Shown here in pieces: positions 1 to 8,449 of a DNA stretch of 64,000 nucleotides (position 1 is the first letter of the stretch; each line of letters opens with the position of its first letter). The DNA is from Saccharothrix espanaensis DSM 44229 (lineage in GTDB: Bacteria; Actinomycetota; Actinomycetes; Mycobacteriales; Pseudonocardiaceae), in the NCBI RefSeq assembly GCF_000328705.1, contig NC_019673.1, positions 5,456,001 through 5,520,000 on the forward strand, written 5' to 3'. Made by a program: the position numbers and the translations under genes. The notes under the pieces are model-generated. The model ran no database searches, had not been told where the DNA came from, and saw only the letters and a list, made by a program, of their open reading frames with translations.

Positions 1-48
1 GGCCCGCAGGGCGAGGTCGACGACCTCGATCGGTGTCCGTCCGCTCAC
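1..48 (-). CDS. Partial CDS (first 16 codons), possibly IniA-like dynamin family GTPase
   Basis: Only the first 16 codons lie in the window. They start at GTG (48-46) and read VSGRTPIEVVDLALRA, then run off the left edge. The start is supported by a strong ribosome binding site, GGAAGGAG, a few bases upstream. The gene lies downstream of iniB on the same strand. In actinomycetes iniB is often followed by iniA-type dynamin-like GTPases, so this identity is inferred from context alone. Nothing in 16 residues proves it. Confidence 0.5.
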   Translation of the reverse strand, partial: MSGRTPIEVVDLALRA

Positions 49-70
49 CGCGGCTCCTTCCGACGCGGGG

Positions 71-99
71 CCGCGCCACCCCGGGAAGGGGTGGCGCGG
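71..99 (-). terminator. Strong intercistronic hairpin
   Basis: A perfect 12-bp stem (71-82 with 88-99, CCGCGCCACCCC arm) encloses a 5-base loop. It lies between the end of iniB and the start of the next gene on the minus strand. There is no T-run. It could terminate or attenuate transcription from iniB into the downstream gene, or stabilise the iniB message. Confidence 0.6.
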
Positions 100-125
100 T
101 CGTGCACCGCCGAGGCCCAGGGAAT

Positions 126-143
126 GGCATCCGGTCGGATGCC
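126..143 (-). terminator. Small hairpin after iniB
   Basis: A 7-bp perfect stem (GGCATCC/GGATGCC) with a 4-base loop lies about 20 bases past the iniB stop codon. Together with the larger hairpin at 71-99 it forms a tandem stem-loop between the two genes. Confidence 0.4.
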
Positions 144-162
144 GCCACCCGGGACCGGTGGC

Positions 163-1338
163 TCAGCCGACGGCGATGCTGTTGTCCACGTCGACCTCCA
201 CGTCGAGGTCGTTGTGGGACGCGATGTCGGTGTGGGTGTCGTTGAACGAGTCGTCCACGTCGACGCTGTTGTCGGTGTTGAACGAGTCGTCCAGCACCAC
301 GCTGTTGTCCGTGGTGAAGGAGTCCTCGTACTCGGTCTCGGTGTTGTTCGAGTCGTCCACGTTGTTCGAGTCGTCCACGTCGACGCTGTTGTCGGTGTTG
401 AACGAGTCGTCCAGCTCCACGCTGTTGTCCGTGGTGAACGAGTCGTCGACGCTGTTGTCGGTGTTGGTCTCGATCTCGGTGTCGACCTCGGTGTTGTAGG
501 AGTCCTCGGTCTCGTGGTTGTACGAGTCCTCGATCTCCACGCTGTTGTCGACGTCGTGCGAGTCGTTGCTCTCCCAGTCGTGGGAGTCGAGCTGGTTGGT
601 GTCGCTGCCGTTCGTGGCCACGGCGACGTTGCCGCTGCCGTTGGCCTCGACGTCGGTGGAGTAGTCGTTGGCCTCGTACTCGCCGGTCGCCTCACCGTCG
701 CCGATGGACACCGCGCCGCCGTTGTTCGCGTTGGCCTCGCCGACGTTGTTGACCTCGTTGTCGTCGCCCGCCACGTTGTGGTGGCCGGTGACCACGGTGC
801 CCTTGATGTCGTCGCCCGCCGCGACGGCACCTTCGCCCGACGCCACGACCGGGTCGTTGTCGAACCACTGGAGCACGTCGCCGTCGGCCCAGATGTTCTG
901 GTTGACCGAGTTGTCCAGCACCGTGTTGTGGCTGTCGCTCCACGAGTAGCTCTGCGTGATGTAGTGGATCTCGCGGATCGCGCCGTCCATCCCGTCGTGG
1001 TGGTCGCTGTGCGCCGGGGCTGCCGCCGCTGGGGCGGCTGCGGGGGCGGCACCGGACCCTGCCCCGGGCCCGGCGCCGGGAGCCGGCGGGGACGATGCGG
1101 CGTGGTTCACGTGGGTGCTGTTGCCGCCGCCGTTGAGCTCGCGGTCGAACGAGTTGTGCTGGGCTGTCTGCACGTTGTCCACGATCAGCGGCCGGGCGTC
1201 GCGGACGTCGTCGGCGCACAGGTCGTCGAACCCGTTGTCGTGGAGCACCTCGCGGGGGTTCGCGGTGAACGCGGCACGGGCGTCCCCGCTGCCCAGGAGG
1301 TTGAGGATGAACTGGAGCAGGCTCACGTTGGTGGTCAT
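163..1338 (-). CDS. iniB: IniB N-terminal domain-containing protein with Asn/Asp/Ser-rich repeats
   Basis: This 391-residue protein starts at ATG 1338, preceded by GAGAGGTG. Residues 1 to about 60 (MTTNVSLLQFILNLLGSGD...) match the conserved IniB N-terminal domain, with a helical segment and a NPREVLHDNG motif. An Ala/Pro/Gly linker follows. The long C-terminal part is very rich in Asn, Asp, Ser and Thr with repeated DNSV and DDSFNT units. It has no transmembrane segment and almost no Cys or Trp. In mycobacteria iniB is the first gene of the cell-wall-stress-induced iniBAC operon. The role of IniB itself is not well defined. Here it diverges from an Hsp70-like gene and precedes a probable dynamin-like gene, the usual actinobacterial arrangement. 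The repeats are acidic and could form an extended or beta-roll-like surface; that is inference. Confidence 0.8.
   Translation of the reverse strand: MTTNVSLLQFILNLLGSGDARAAFTANPREVLHDNGFDDLCADDVRDARPLIVDNVQTAQHNSFDRELNGGGNSTHVNHAASSPPAPGAGPGAGSGAAPAAAPAAAAPAHSDHHDGMDGAIREIHYITQSYSWSDSHNTVLDNSVNQNIWADGDVLQWFDNDPVVASGEGAVAAGDDIKGTVVTGHHNVAGDDNEVNNVGEANANNGGAVSIGDGEATGEYEANDYSTDVEANGSGNVAVATNGSDTNQLDSHDWESNDSHDVDNSVEIEDSYNHETEDSYNTEVDTEIETNTDNSVDDSFTTDNSVELDDSFNTDNSVDVDDSNNVDDSNNTETEYEDSFTTDNSVVLDDSFNTDNSVDVDDSFNDTHTDIASHNDLDVEVDVDNSIAVG
240..444 (-). repeat. 120-bp-period direct repeat inside iniB
   Basis: Positions about 246-319 and 366-439 are nearly identical and offset by exactly 120 bases (40 codons). 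The reading frame is kept and the DDSFNTDNSV-type block is duplicated. Shorter copies of the same 30-45 base unit continue to about 560. This indicates in-frame tandem duplication within the gene. Confidence 0.85.
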
Positions 1339-1620
1339 CGGAGGCACCTCTCGTCGGGAAGGTTCCGATGACGCTACGTATCCGGCACGGACGTGCCATC
1401 GGGACAAGCACCCACACTGCCGATAGTCCGATTGGGGGTTTGCCCATACCCGTTAGGGGGAACGTCTGCGCACCAGATTAGGGGCCTTGCCTCGCTAATG
1501 AGACGCATCGGCGCACCGATGACCCAGGTGGACAGCGTGGTCCGTCGGTGCGATCGCCCAGAGCCACCGGCGGCTCGCATCACCGTGCGTCACCTCGGTG
1601 ACGAGTAGAGGGGCGAGCAG
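1339..1620. promoter_or_regulatory. Divergent intergenic region between iniB and the Hsp70-like gene
   Basis: The 282-bp gap carries promoters for two divergent genes. It includes G-runs around 1433-1437 and 1455-1459 and both ribosome binding sites (GAGAGGTG for iniB on the minus strand, GAGGGGCGAG before 1621). I cannot assign -35/-10 boxes with confidence. Shared control of iniB and the Hsp70-like gene is plausible from the arrangement. Confidence 0.4.
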
Positions 1621-3507
1621 ATGTCCTACGTCTTGGGTGTCGACCTGGGAACGACCTACACGGCCGCCGCGGTGTGCCGCCGGGAGGCGGGCGGGTGGGG
1701 CCCGGCCGAGGTGCTGCCGCTGGGCACCAGGTCCGCCGCCGTCGCCTCGGTGCTGTACTTCGGCTCCGACGCGACCGTGCTGGTGGGCGAGGCCGCCGAG
1801 CGGCGCGCGCTGGTCGACCCCGCCGGGGTGGCCCGCGAGTTCAAGCGCCGCATCGGCGACCGCACGCCGTTGCTGCTGTCCGGCCGGCAGCACACCGCGC
1901 ACGAACTCGCCGCCCGCCTGGCCCGGTGGGTGGTCGACCGGGCGACCGAGCGGGAAGGCGGCGCGCCCGACCGGGTCGCGGTCACCCACCCGGCCGGCTG
2001 GGGCGAGCACAAGAAGGGGCTGCTGCTCGCGGCGCTGGCCGACGTCGGGCTCGGCGAGGCGGCGCTGTCCACCGAGCCCGAGGCGGCCGCGTTCGACTAC
2101 AGCGCCGTCGAACGGGTCGGGGCCGGCACCACCATCGCCGTGTACGACCTGGGCGGCGGCACGTTCGACGCGGCGGTGCTGCGCAAGGTGGACGACAGCC
2201 GGTTCGAGCTGCTCGGCGACCCCGCCGGCGCGGACCGGCTCGGCGGGATCGACTTCGACGAGGCCGTGTTCGACCACCTGCGCACCGCGTTGCCCGGCGA
2301 CTTCGCCGCGCTCGCCCTCGACGACCCGGTTGCCATGGCGGCGGTGACCCGGCTGCGCCGCGAGTGCACCGAGGCCAAGGAAGCCCTGTCCGGCGACACC
2401 GAGGTCACCATCCCCGTCCTGCTGCCCGGCGGGCACGCCCAGACCCGCCTGGTGCGCGGCGAGTTCGAGGCGATGATCCGGCCCGCGCTGGACGAGACCG
2501 TCGCGCTGCTGCGCGCGTCCATCCGCTCGGCGGGACTGGCCGAGTCCGATGTGGACCGCGTGCTGCTCGTCGGGGGCTCGTCGCGGATCCCGCTGGTCAG
2601 CCAGTTGCTGTCGCAGGAGTTCGGCCGGCCGGTGGCCGTCGACAGCGACCCGAAGAGCGTGGTCGCCAGGGGCGCGGCACGGGCCGTGGTGCCGGCCGGG
2701 CCGCACACCACCGCCGTCGAGCGGACCGACGAGGTGGACGACGAGGTGGACGACGTGCCGGCGGACGTGCCGGCGCGTCCGAAGGTCGCGGACATCCCAT
2801 TGGTGCTGCCGCGACCGGCACGGCGACGGCGGCTGCTCAGGCCGCGCGTGCTGGCGGGAGCCGCCGCCCTGGCCGTGGTCGCGATGAGCGCGGCGAGCAC
2901 CGTGGCGTCCGACGAGCCGATCGCGACCGGCACGGCCGCGACAACGCCCGACAACCCCGTGGTCCCGCCTGACGACGCCGCCGTGCCCGATCAGGCCGAA
3001 CCCGCCGCCGAACCGGCCTACCCGCAGGTCCAGCCCGTGGCGCAGCGGTCCACCCCACCGCCCAACCGCAAGGCCAGGCCCAGCCCCAACGTGCCCGACG
3101 CGGGTCTCAACGACACCGACGCGGCACCGGCCCCTGTCCCTGCCCTTGCCCGCGCGTCGACCGGCACCGCCGACCCGACCCGGCCATCGGCGTCCCCGGC
3201 GACGACGTCCTCGCCTGCCGCTCCGGCACCGCTCCAGGCAGCCGCGGTTCCCACCCCCGACTACCACCCGCCGGCCGCCGACAGCCTCCCGCCCGCGACC
3301 GCCACCTCCGCCGAAAACCCGCCCCCACCAGCCGAGACCCCGCCGCCACCGGCGGAAACCGAGCCTCCGACCACCGAAGCCCCGCCCCCGACCACCGAAG
3401 CCCCACCGCAGACGACCGACGATCCCCCGCCCACCACGGACGACCCGCCGCCCGCCACCACCACCGAGCCCACGACCACCACCGAGGACCCGGTTCCGAC
3501 GACGTGA
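1621..3507 (+). CDS. Hsp70 family protein with transmembrane anchor and Pro/Thr-rich tail
   Basis: The protein is 628 residues. The N-terminal ~365 residues are a DnaK-type nucleotide-binding domain. The phosphate-1 loop is GVDLGTTYTA near residue 6, phosphate-2 is DLGGGTFD near 177, and the adenosine loop is VGGSSRIP near 318. The DnaK peptide-binding domain is absent. A basic stretch and one hydrophobic segment (about residues 410-428) are followed by some 200 residues of Pro/Thr/Ala-rich sequence ending in PPTTE/TTDDPP repeats. This suggests a membrane-anchored actin-fold ATPase whose tail lies outside the cell. Such truncated Hsp70s occur beside IniB and dynamin-like proteins in actinomycetes, so a role in envelope stress is likely but inferred. 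The start at 1621 follows GAGGGGCGAG. Confidence 0.85.
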   Translation: MSYVLGVDLGTTYTAAAVCRREAGGWGPAEVLPLGTRSAAVASVLYFGSDATVLVGEAAERRALVDPAGVAREFKRRIGDRTPLLLSGRQHTAHELAARLARWVVDRATEREGGAPDRVAVTHPAGWGEHKKGLLLAALADVGLGEAALSTEPEAAAFDYSAVERVGAGTTIAVYDLGGGTFDAAVLRKVDDSRFELLGDPAGADRLGGIDFDEAVFDHLRTALPGDFAALALDDPVAMAAVTRLRRECTEAKEALSGDTEVTIPVLLPGGHAQTRLVRGEFEAMIRPALDETVALLRASIRSAGLAESDVDRVLLVGGSSRIPLVSQLLSQEFGRPVAVDSDPKSVVARGAARAVVPAGPHTTAVERTDEVDDEVDDVPADVPARPKVADIPLVLPRPARRRRLLRPRVLAGAAALAVVAMSAASTVASDEPIATGTAATTPDNPVVPPDDAAVPDQAEPAAEPAYPQVQPVAQRSTPPPNRKARPSPNVPDAGLNDTDAAPAPVPALARASTGTADPTRPSASPATTSSPAAPAPLQAAAVPTPDYHPPAADSLPPATATSAENPPPPAETPPPPAETEPPTTEAPPPTTEAPPQTTDDPPPTTDDPPPATTTEPTTTTEDPVPTT

Positions 3508-3712
3508 ACCGATCGCGTTGGGCGTGCGCCTCCCGCTCGACCTCGCCGACGTCGTGAGCCCCGCCGGCAACCAGGTCGAGCAGTACAACGTCACGACAGC
3601 GGTCCAGGGACCTCCCCGGCGGCCGGCTGACCACGCGTGGCATCGCCGAGGCGCACGCCGACAGGGCGGCCCCGGCTCTCCCCGGGACCGCCCCGCCGAC
3701 GACCGGTCGTGA

Positions 3713-4171
3713 TCAGACGCAGTTGTACGGCGTGAAGCTCGATTCCTTGTCGGTCGCGTTGTAGACGACCCCGCGGTTGCAGCCGGAGCCGACCCACGTC
3801 GGCCACGTGTGGGCGTAGGTGTTGCCCGCCGACATCGTGACGTCGGGCGACCGGAACGTCCTGCCGGCCGGGTTCACCCATTCCAAGTGGCCGTAGAACG
3901 AGGTCCCCGACTTCTTCTGGTACGAGACCCGGATGCTCCCCTGCTGGTTCACCGGCGTGATGGTGATGCACAGCCGCCCGTTGCGCAGGTCGGTGCACTG
4001 GGTGGTGTCCAAGGTGCCCACCGATCCGGACGCCGTCCCGGCCGATCCGGTCGGGGTCGCCTGGGCCATCCCCCCGGAGAGCGCCACCACCGCCAGCGCG
4101 AACGCCACCACCAGACCCTTCTTGCCCTTCACCGCTACCCCCGCAGCCGTCTTCCCGTTGCCCGACACCAT
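3713..4171 (-). CDS. Small secreted protein, four cysteines
   Basis: I do not recognise the family. The 152-residue product starts at ATG 4171 after AGGAGGGGGACC. It has a classical Sec signal peptide: a Lys-rich N-region, hydrophobic VVAFALAVVALSGG, and probable cleavage after AQA near residue 38. The mature part holds four Cys, likely two disulfides, and a WVGSGCNRGVVYN segment near the end, giving a small beta-rich extracellular domain. It diverges from the regulator at 4299 with a 127-bp gap. Confidence 0.75.
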   Translation of the reverse strand: MVSGNGKTAAGVAVKGKKGLVVAFALAVVALSGGMAQATPTGSAGTASGSVGTLDTTQCTDLRNGRLCITITPVNQQGSIRVSYQKKSGTSFYGHLEWVNPAGRTFRSPDVTMSAGNTYAHTWPTWVGSGCNRGVVYNATDKESSFTPYNCV

Positions 4172-4298
4172 CGTCAGGTCCCCCTCCTGGTCGAGCCCGC
4201 CCCTCGCGGGCAGTGACCATGCTGCTCGGAGCCGGTCGCCGGGAACAGGTCGCGGACCGGCCGTGCGTGGCCGGTCCGGACTGGTACCAATAGTCCCC

Positions 4299-6557
4299 AT
4301 GGGGGAACAACTGGCCACCGCCCTGCGGCACTACCGCCGACGGGCGGGGCTCACCCAGGAGGGGCTCGCCGAGCGGTCCGGGGTCTCGATCAGGACGATC
4401 CGGGGCATCGAGACCGGTGAACGCGGCAACCCGCAACTGGTCTCGGTCCGACACCTGGCCGCCGCGCTCGACCTGGAGCCCGACGAGCAGCACGAACTGC
4501 TGTCGGCGGCGGCGGGCGCGCCCGAACCGGCGGCGGGCCCGCTGCCCCGCCAGCTGCCGCCCGACGTGGTCGGCTTCGTCGGCCGCGCGGACGAGCTGGC
4601 CCGGCTCGACGCGGCGGTGGCCGCCGCCGGTCAGGAGCCGTTCGCGGTGGCCATCTCGGCGGTCTCGGGCACGGCCGGCGTCGGCAAGACCGCGTTGGCG
4701 GTCCGCTGGGCGCACCGGGCCGCGCACCGCTTCCCCGACGGCCAGCTCTACGCGAACCTGCGCGGTTTCGACGCGCGCAGCCCGGTGGTCGACCCCACCG
4801 ACGCGCTGCGCGGCTTCCTCGACGCGCTCGGCGTGGCACCGCAGCGCGTCCCGGCCGACCTCGACGCCCAGGTCGGCCTGTACCGCAGCCTGCTGGCCGG
4901 CCGCCGGGTGCTGGTCGTGCTGGACAACGCCCGCGACGCCGACCAGGTCCGCCCGCTGCTGCCCGGCGCCGCCGGCTGCCTGGTCCTGGTCACCAGCCGC
5001 AACCAGCTCGCGAGCCTGGTGGCGTCCCACAACGCCCACCCGCTCACGCTGGACCTGCTCGGCCCGGCCGAGGCCGAGCACCTGCTGGCCGCCCGGGTGG
5101 GCCCCGAGCGGACGGCGGCCGAGCCGGCGGCGGTGGCCGAGGTCGTCGCCCGCTGCGCGGGTCTGCCGCTGGCGCTGGCGGTGGTGGCCGCGCGCGCCGC
5201 CACCAGGCCCGCGCTCCCGCTGCACGCGCTGGTCGAGGAGTTGCGCGAGGCCGACGGCGGGTTGGACGGCCTGGCGGGCGCGGAACCCAGCACCGACGTC
5301 CGCTCGGTGTTCTCCTGGTCCTACCGGGCGCTGGACGCCGACGCCGCACGGGCGTTCGCCCTGCTGGGCCTGGCACCCGACCCCGACATCGGCCTGGCCG
5401 CCGCCGCCCGGCTGGTCGGCGCGCCGACCAGCCGGGTCCGCGCGTTGATGCGGAAGCTGGAGGAGGGGCACCTGGTCGAGCAGCACCGGCCCGACCGCTA
5501 CCGCATGCACGACCTCGTCCACGCCTACGCGACCGAACTGGCTCAGGACGTGGCCGAAGAGGACCGCCACGCCGCGCTGCGCCGGCTGGTCGACATGTAC
5601 CTGGTCGTCGCCGGCCGGGCCCGCGACCTGGTGATGCACAGCCCGCGCCTGGCCGAGGTGGTCGACCTCGCGGCGGGCGACCCGGACTGGCCTGCCTTCG
5701 CCGAGGAGGCCGAGGCGCTCACCTGGCTGGAGGCCGAGCGCGGCCACCTGCTCGCGACCGTGCGGTGGCTCGCCGGGCACGGCTGGGACGACGACGTGTG
5801 GCGGCTGTCGTGGCTGCTGCACGGGTTCTTCCGGGCCCGCCAGCACAAGGCGGACTGGCTCGAGGTCGGGCGGTTGGGCGTGTCGTGCGCGCAGCGGCTG
5901 GGCGACCCGGTGGCCCGGTTCCACGCGGCGAACTGCCTGGGCGGCGCGCACATGGCGGCACGCGACTGGGACCGGGCGATCGCCTCCTTCCAGGACGCGC
6001 TCGCCGTCAGCCAGACCGACCACGACCTGGCCAAGGGAGCGGTGTGCCTGAACAACATCGGCATCACGCTGGTCAACAGCGGCGACGCCGAGAAGGCGAT
6101 CCCCTACCTGCGCCGGGCGCTGACCTACGCCCGCACCACGCGCAGCGCGGTCGACGAGGCCATGTACTCGCTCAACCTGGGCGACAGCTACTGCATGGCC
6201 GGCCGCTACCAGGAGAGCCTCACCCACGGCCGGCGCGCGCGGGAGCTGTTCCACTCGCTGGGCCGCCGCTACCACTGCGCCGTCGCGGTCGGCAACCTCG
6301 CCGAGTCGTACTTCGGCCTGGGCGACCTGGCCGAGGCCGCCCGGCACGCCCAGGACGCGCAAGCGCTGCTGCGCACCGTGGACGCCCGGTACGACGTCGC
6401 CAAGAACCTGCTGTTCCTCGGCCGCGTCCACACCGCCCAGGACCGGCCCGACCTGGCGCGTCGAGCGTGGCTGGAAGCCCTCGACACCTTCCACCAGCTG
6501 GACGACCCGCGCGCGGCCGAGGTGCGGGACCTGCTGGAGCGCAACCACGACCGGTGA
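4299..6557 (+). CDS. XRE-type HTH / NB-ARC / TPR transcriptional regulator
   Basis: The protein is 752 residues. Residues 1-65 are a Cro/CI-type helix-turn-helix (RRRAGLTQEGLAERSGVS). An NB-ARC STAND ATPase follows, with P-loop GTAGVGKTAL near 125-134 and Walker-B-like VLVVLDNARDADQ near 203. The region from about 440 to 750 is TPR-like helical repeats. This is the AfsR-like architecture without the SARP DNA-binding domain. Such proteins act as ligand-gated regulators of secondary metabolism or development, but no target is obvious here. The ATG at 4299 has no Shine-Dalgarno sequence. It is chosen because the HTH starts immediately after it, and the message may be leaderless. Confidence 0.85.
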   Translation: MGEQLATALRHYRRRAGLTQEGLAERSGVSIRTIRGIETGERGNPQLVSVRHLAAALDLEPDEQHELLSAAAGAPEPAAGPLPRQLPPDVVGFVGRADELARLDAAVAAAGQEPFAVAISAVSGTAGVGKTALAVRWAHRAAHRFPDGQLYANLRGFDARSPVVDPTDALRGFLDALGVAPQRVPADLDAQVGLYRSLLAGRRVLVVLDNARDADQVRPLLPGAAGCLVLVTSRNQLASLVASHNAHPLTLDLLGPAEAEHLLAARVGPERTAAEPAAVAEVVARCAGLPLALAVVAARAATRPALPLHALVEELREADGGLDGLAGAEPSTDVRSVFSWSYRALDADAARAFALLGLAPDPDIGLAAAARLVGAPTSRVRALMRKLEEGHLVEQHRPDRYRMHDLVHAYATELAQDVAEEDRHAALRRLVDMYLVVAGRARDLVMHSPRLAEVVDLAAGDPDWPAFAEEAEALTWLEAERGHLLATVRWLAGHGWDDDVWRLSWLLHGFFRARQHKADWLEVGRLGVSCAQRLGDPVARFHAANCLGGAHMAARDWDRAIASFQDALAVSQTDHDLAKGAVCLNNIGITLVNSGDAEKAIPYLRRALTYARTTRSAVDEAMYSLNLGDSYCMAGRYQESLTHGRRARELFHSLGRRYHCAVAVGNLAESYFGLGDLAEAARHAQDAQALLRTVDARYDVAKNLLFLGRVHTAQDRPDLARRAWLEALDTFHQLDDPRAAEVRDLLERNHDR

Positions 6558-6601
6558 TCAGGGTTTCCGTTGTTCAGGGTTTCCGGTGTTCAGGGGTGCC
6601 G
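6558..6601. repeat. Three 16-bp tandem units at the regulator/hydrolase junction
   Basis: Units beginning TCAGGG at 6558, 6574 and 6590 recur with an exact 16-base period. The first two share TCAGGGTTTCCG and the third is diverged. The third unit supplies the stop codon of the minus-strand hydrolase remnant. Confidence 0.75.
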
Positions 6602-7150
6602 GCGGATGTGGTCGAGGATGGCGTCGGCGATGGTGTGGTGCACGGCGGCGGGCAGGGCGTGGCCCATTCCCGGGATCTCCAGGAGGGTGGCATCCGGCAG
6701 CAGGGCGGCCAGGTGGCGACCGAACCCGGGCGGGTAGAACGGGTCCAGTCCGCCCTGCACGACCAGCGTGGGCGTGGTCGCCCGGCGCAGGTCGTCGGCA
6801 CCGCGCGGCAACGGCTCGGCGCCCAGCCGGATGTGCGCGGTGCTCGGGGCGAACGTCCCGGCGTGCGCCACGGCCCGTTCTTCCAGCCGCCGGTACTCCG
6901 CCTCGTCGAACGGCAGCACGTCGCCGTGCATCTCGCGCCACAGCGCGACCCGGCGCGCCAGTTCGGACTCCTCGTCCGCGCCCGGCACGGCGAGCGCGAT
7001 CAGCCGTTCCAGCCGTTCGCCCTCCAGCGCCGGCGCTTCCCCGGTCGTGCCCATGTCCAGCGCGCCGGTGTGGGTCAGCGTCACGGAGCGGAGCCGGTCG
7101 GCGTGGTCGACGGCCGGCAGTTGGCCGATCAGCCCGCCCATCGACTTCCC
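6590..7150 (-). pseudogene. Alpha/beta hydrolase, C-terminal half (split by an inserted element)
   Basis: On the minus strand from 7144 to 6590 the frame reads SMGGLIGQLPAVDHADRL and continues to a normal C-terminus. It holds the acid residue in VQGGLDPFYPP and the catalytic His in GMGHALP. It begins exactly at the nucleophile elbow, and all sequence N-terminal to the catalytic Ser is missing. The open frame does extend upstream to 7624, but that extension is Arg/Pro-rich non-protein-like sequence. The missing half lies at 11135-11440, same strand and correct order. The two halves together give about 282 residues. The gene is therefore disrupted by the insertion between them. Confidence 0.88.
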
Positions 7151-7159
7151 TGCACCAAG
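7150..7159. repeat. Left att-type inverted arm
   Basis: CTGCACCAAG is the perfect inverse of 11125-11134. It lies next to the core ACTTCCC at the hydrolase junction and is interpreted as an integrase core-binding arm. Confidence 0.75.
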
Positions 7160-7203
7160 CAAGAGGACACACCGGATTGATCGGTTCAGGTCCTTACAGT
7201 CCA

Positions 7204-7256
7204 GCGATCGCACCTTCACCCGTCGCGGTATGTCGGTGCCGTGCGGCGATCGCACC
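7204..7256. repeat. Direct repeat pair GCGATCGCACC near the left end of the element
   Basis: The 11-mer GCGATCGCACC occurs at 7204-7214 and 7246-7256. The surrounding 220 bp (7160-7380) holds no gene. Spaced direct repeats beside an att core resemble integrase arm-type or excisionase sites. This reading is inferred from position only. Confidence 0.55.
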
Positions 7257-7380
7257 ACGTCCTGTAATGCCGAGTTGAGGACGTATCGGGGTCGACGGGT
7301 GTGGGCGTGAGGACGTCTGGGTGGCGGTTGAATCGGGTCAAGACGGCTCCAGCCCAACCAAGTTCGTCGACGGAGCGTCA

Positions 7381-8385
7381 TCAGGGCTGGTGGGGCGTGC
7401 CTGGGGCGTTCGGGTAATCGTAGACGTGATTCATTGCTCGTAGGGTGTGGATGATGTGGGCGCGCAGGTTTTCGGGTGTGAGGACTTCGGCGTCGGCGCC
7501 GAGTTTGAGCAGTTCGGGTAGAGCTACTTCGACCGACTCGATGGGGATGGTGATCTGGGTCCAGCCTTGCGGGTCCGGCCCGGTCGCGGTCTGCCGGGCG
7601 GCGTGGACCACGGCCGGTTCCCATAGGTGGGGCATCAGGTCAAGGCCTCGGGGCGAGACCCGCAGCGTTGCCTGGTGCTGGTGTCGGCGCTGGTCGAAGT
7701 GCTCAAGATAGTCGTGCCAGTAGCCGGCGAGGGTGAAGTCTTCGACGCGGTCGAAGGAATCGGGCAGAGCGTGCGCGTCGAGGATGCGGGAGATCCGGTA
7801 AGTGCGGAACTGGCCCGGGTGCCGGGCCACGAGGTACCAGTGGCCGGCTTTGAGGACAAGACCATACGGTTGGACGATCCGGGTGATCTCCTGCGGTTTC
7901 GCCCAGCGCAGGTAGCGGATCTGCAGAGTGTGCTGGTTCCACACGGCGTCGGCGACCACAGCCAGATGGGGCGTGGGATCGCCTTCGTGGTACCACGAAG
8001 GCGCGTCGAGGTGGAACCGGTCGGCGACGCGGTTGGCGCGATCACGCAACTCGGCGGGCAGCGCGGCGGTGAGCTTGAGCCGCGCACCGGTCACCGCGGT
8101 CGCCAGGCCCAGCTGGGCAGCCGCCGCGGGCAAACCGGTCAGGAACAACATCTGGGCTTCGCCGGCGGTCAGACCGGTCAACCGGGTTCGGTAGCCCTCG
8201 AGCAAGCGGTATCCACCCTCGTTGCCGGGTTCGCCGTAGATCGGTACACCTGACGCGTTCAGCGCTTCCACGTCCCGATAGATGGTCCGTACAGAGACCT
8301 CCAGGGCGTCGGCCAGCTGCTGGGCGGTCATCCGGTCCCGCGTCTGCAGCAGCAACAGCAGGGACACCAGGCGGCTGGCGCGCAT
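7381..8385 (-). CDS. WYL domain / DeoR-type helix-turn-helix regulator
   Basis: The protein is 334 residues. An N-terminal winged helix (MRASRLVSLLLLLQ..., QQLADALEVSVRTIYRDVEAL) is followed by a long linker. The WYL domain is around residues 140-230 (LQIRYLRWAKPQEITRIVQPYGLVLKAGHWYLVAR), then a WCX-type C-terminal domain. This YafY-like family represses small adjacent genes in response to ligands. The start at 8385 is chosen over 8409 because family members begin at MRASR. The gene diverges from the SnoaL-like gene across 64 bp holding a palindrome. It is cargo of the integrative element and appears intact. It could equally be chromosomal DNA captured by the element. Confidence 0.88.
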   Translation of the reverse strand: MRASRLVSLLLLLQTRDRMTAQQLADALEVSVRTIYRDVEALNASGVPIYGEPGNEGGYRLLEGYRTRLTGLTAGEAQMLFLTGLPAAAAQLGLATAVTGARLKLTAALPAELRDRANRVADRFHLDAPSWYHEGDPTPHLAVVADAVWNQHTLQIRYLRWAKPQEITRIVQPYGLVLKAGHWYLVARHPGQFRTYRISRILDAHALPDSFDRVEDFTLAGYWHDYLEHFDQRRHQHQATLRVSPRGLDLMPHLWEPAVVHAARQTATGPDPQGWTQITIPIESVEVALPELLKLGADAEVLTPENLRAHIIHTLRAMNHVYDYPNAPGTPHQP

Positions 8386-8408
8386 GACCCGAATTGTGCC
8401 CTGCCCCA

Positions 8409-8425
8409 CTGACAGAAGATGTCAG
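8409..8425. promoter_or_regulatory. Palindromic operator candidate in the WYL/SnoaL divergent promoter
   Basis: CTGACA-N5-TGTCAG has perfect 6-bp arms and is centred in the 64-bp gap between the divergent genes. Position and symmetry suit autoregulation and control of the SnoaL-like gene by the WYL protein. Confidence 0.6.
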
Positions 8426-8436
8426 GGAAGGCTGGC

Positions 8437-8442
8437 TAGCGT
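8437..8442 (+). promoter_or_regulatory. -10 element for a leaderless SnoaL-like transcript
   Basis: TAGCGT lies 7 bases before ATG 8450 with no usable Shine-Dalgarno sequence, the usual geometry of actinobacterial leaderless messages. Confidence 0.5.
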
Positions 8443-8449
8443 TTCGGCC

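Noticed and set aside
240..444. Repeats considered as a CRISPR array
   Set aside because: The repeats are coding, in frame with iniB, with no unique spacers and no cas genes.
45..1371. Long open frames on both strands over iniB (Thr/Arg-rich on minus, Val/Gly-rich on plus)
   Set aside because: They are shadows created by the repetitive iniB codons. The iniB frame alone has the conserved N-terminal domain and a ribosome binding site.
1418..4307. Similar strings around TAGTCC...GGGGG upstream of iniB/Hsp70 (1423-1437) and at the NB-ARC start (4291-4305)
   Set aside because: The match is short, in GC-rich DNA and at different positions relative to the genes. A shared operator is not convincing.
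3591..6548. Very long open frame on the minus strand opposite the NB-ARC regulator
   Set aside because: It is a shadow frame typical of high-GC DNA. Composition (Gln/Val/Gly/Arg-rich, HRxx repeats) is not protein-like, and the plus-strand gene has clear domains.
7160..7260. Possible tRNA or small RNA in the element end (GGTTCAGGTCC-like string)
   Set aside because: No cloverleaf could be folded by eye and there is no acceptor stem.
6590..7624. An apparently intact 344-residue hydrolase reading frame
   Set aside because: Only the part after 7144 is hydrolase-like. The first ~150 residues are Arg/Pro-rich noise from the element end and lack the oxyanion and first strands.
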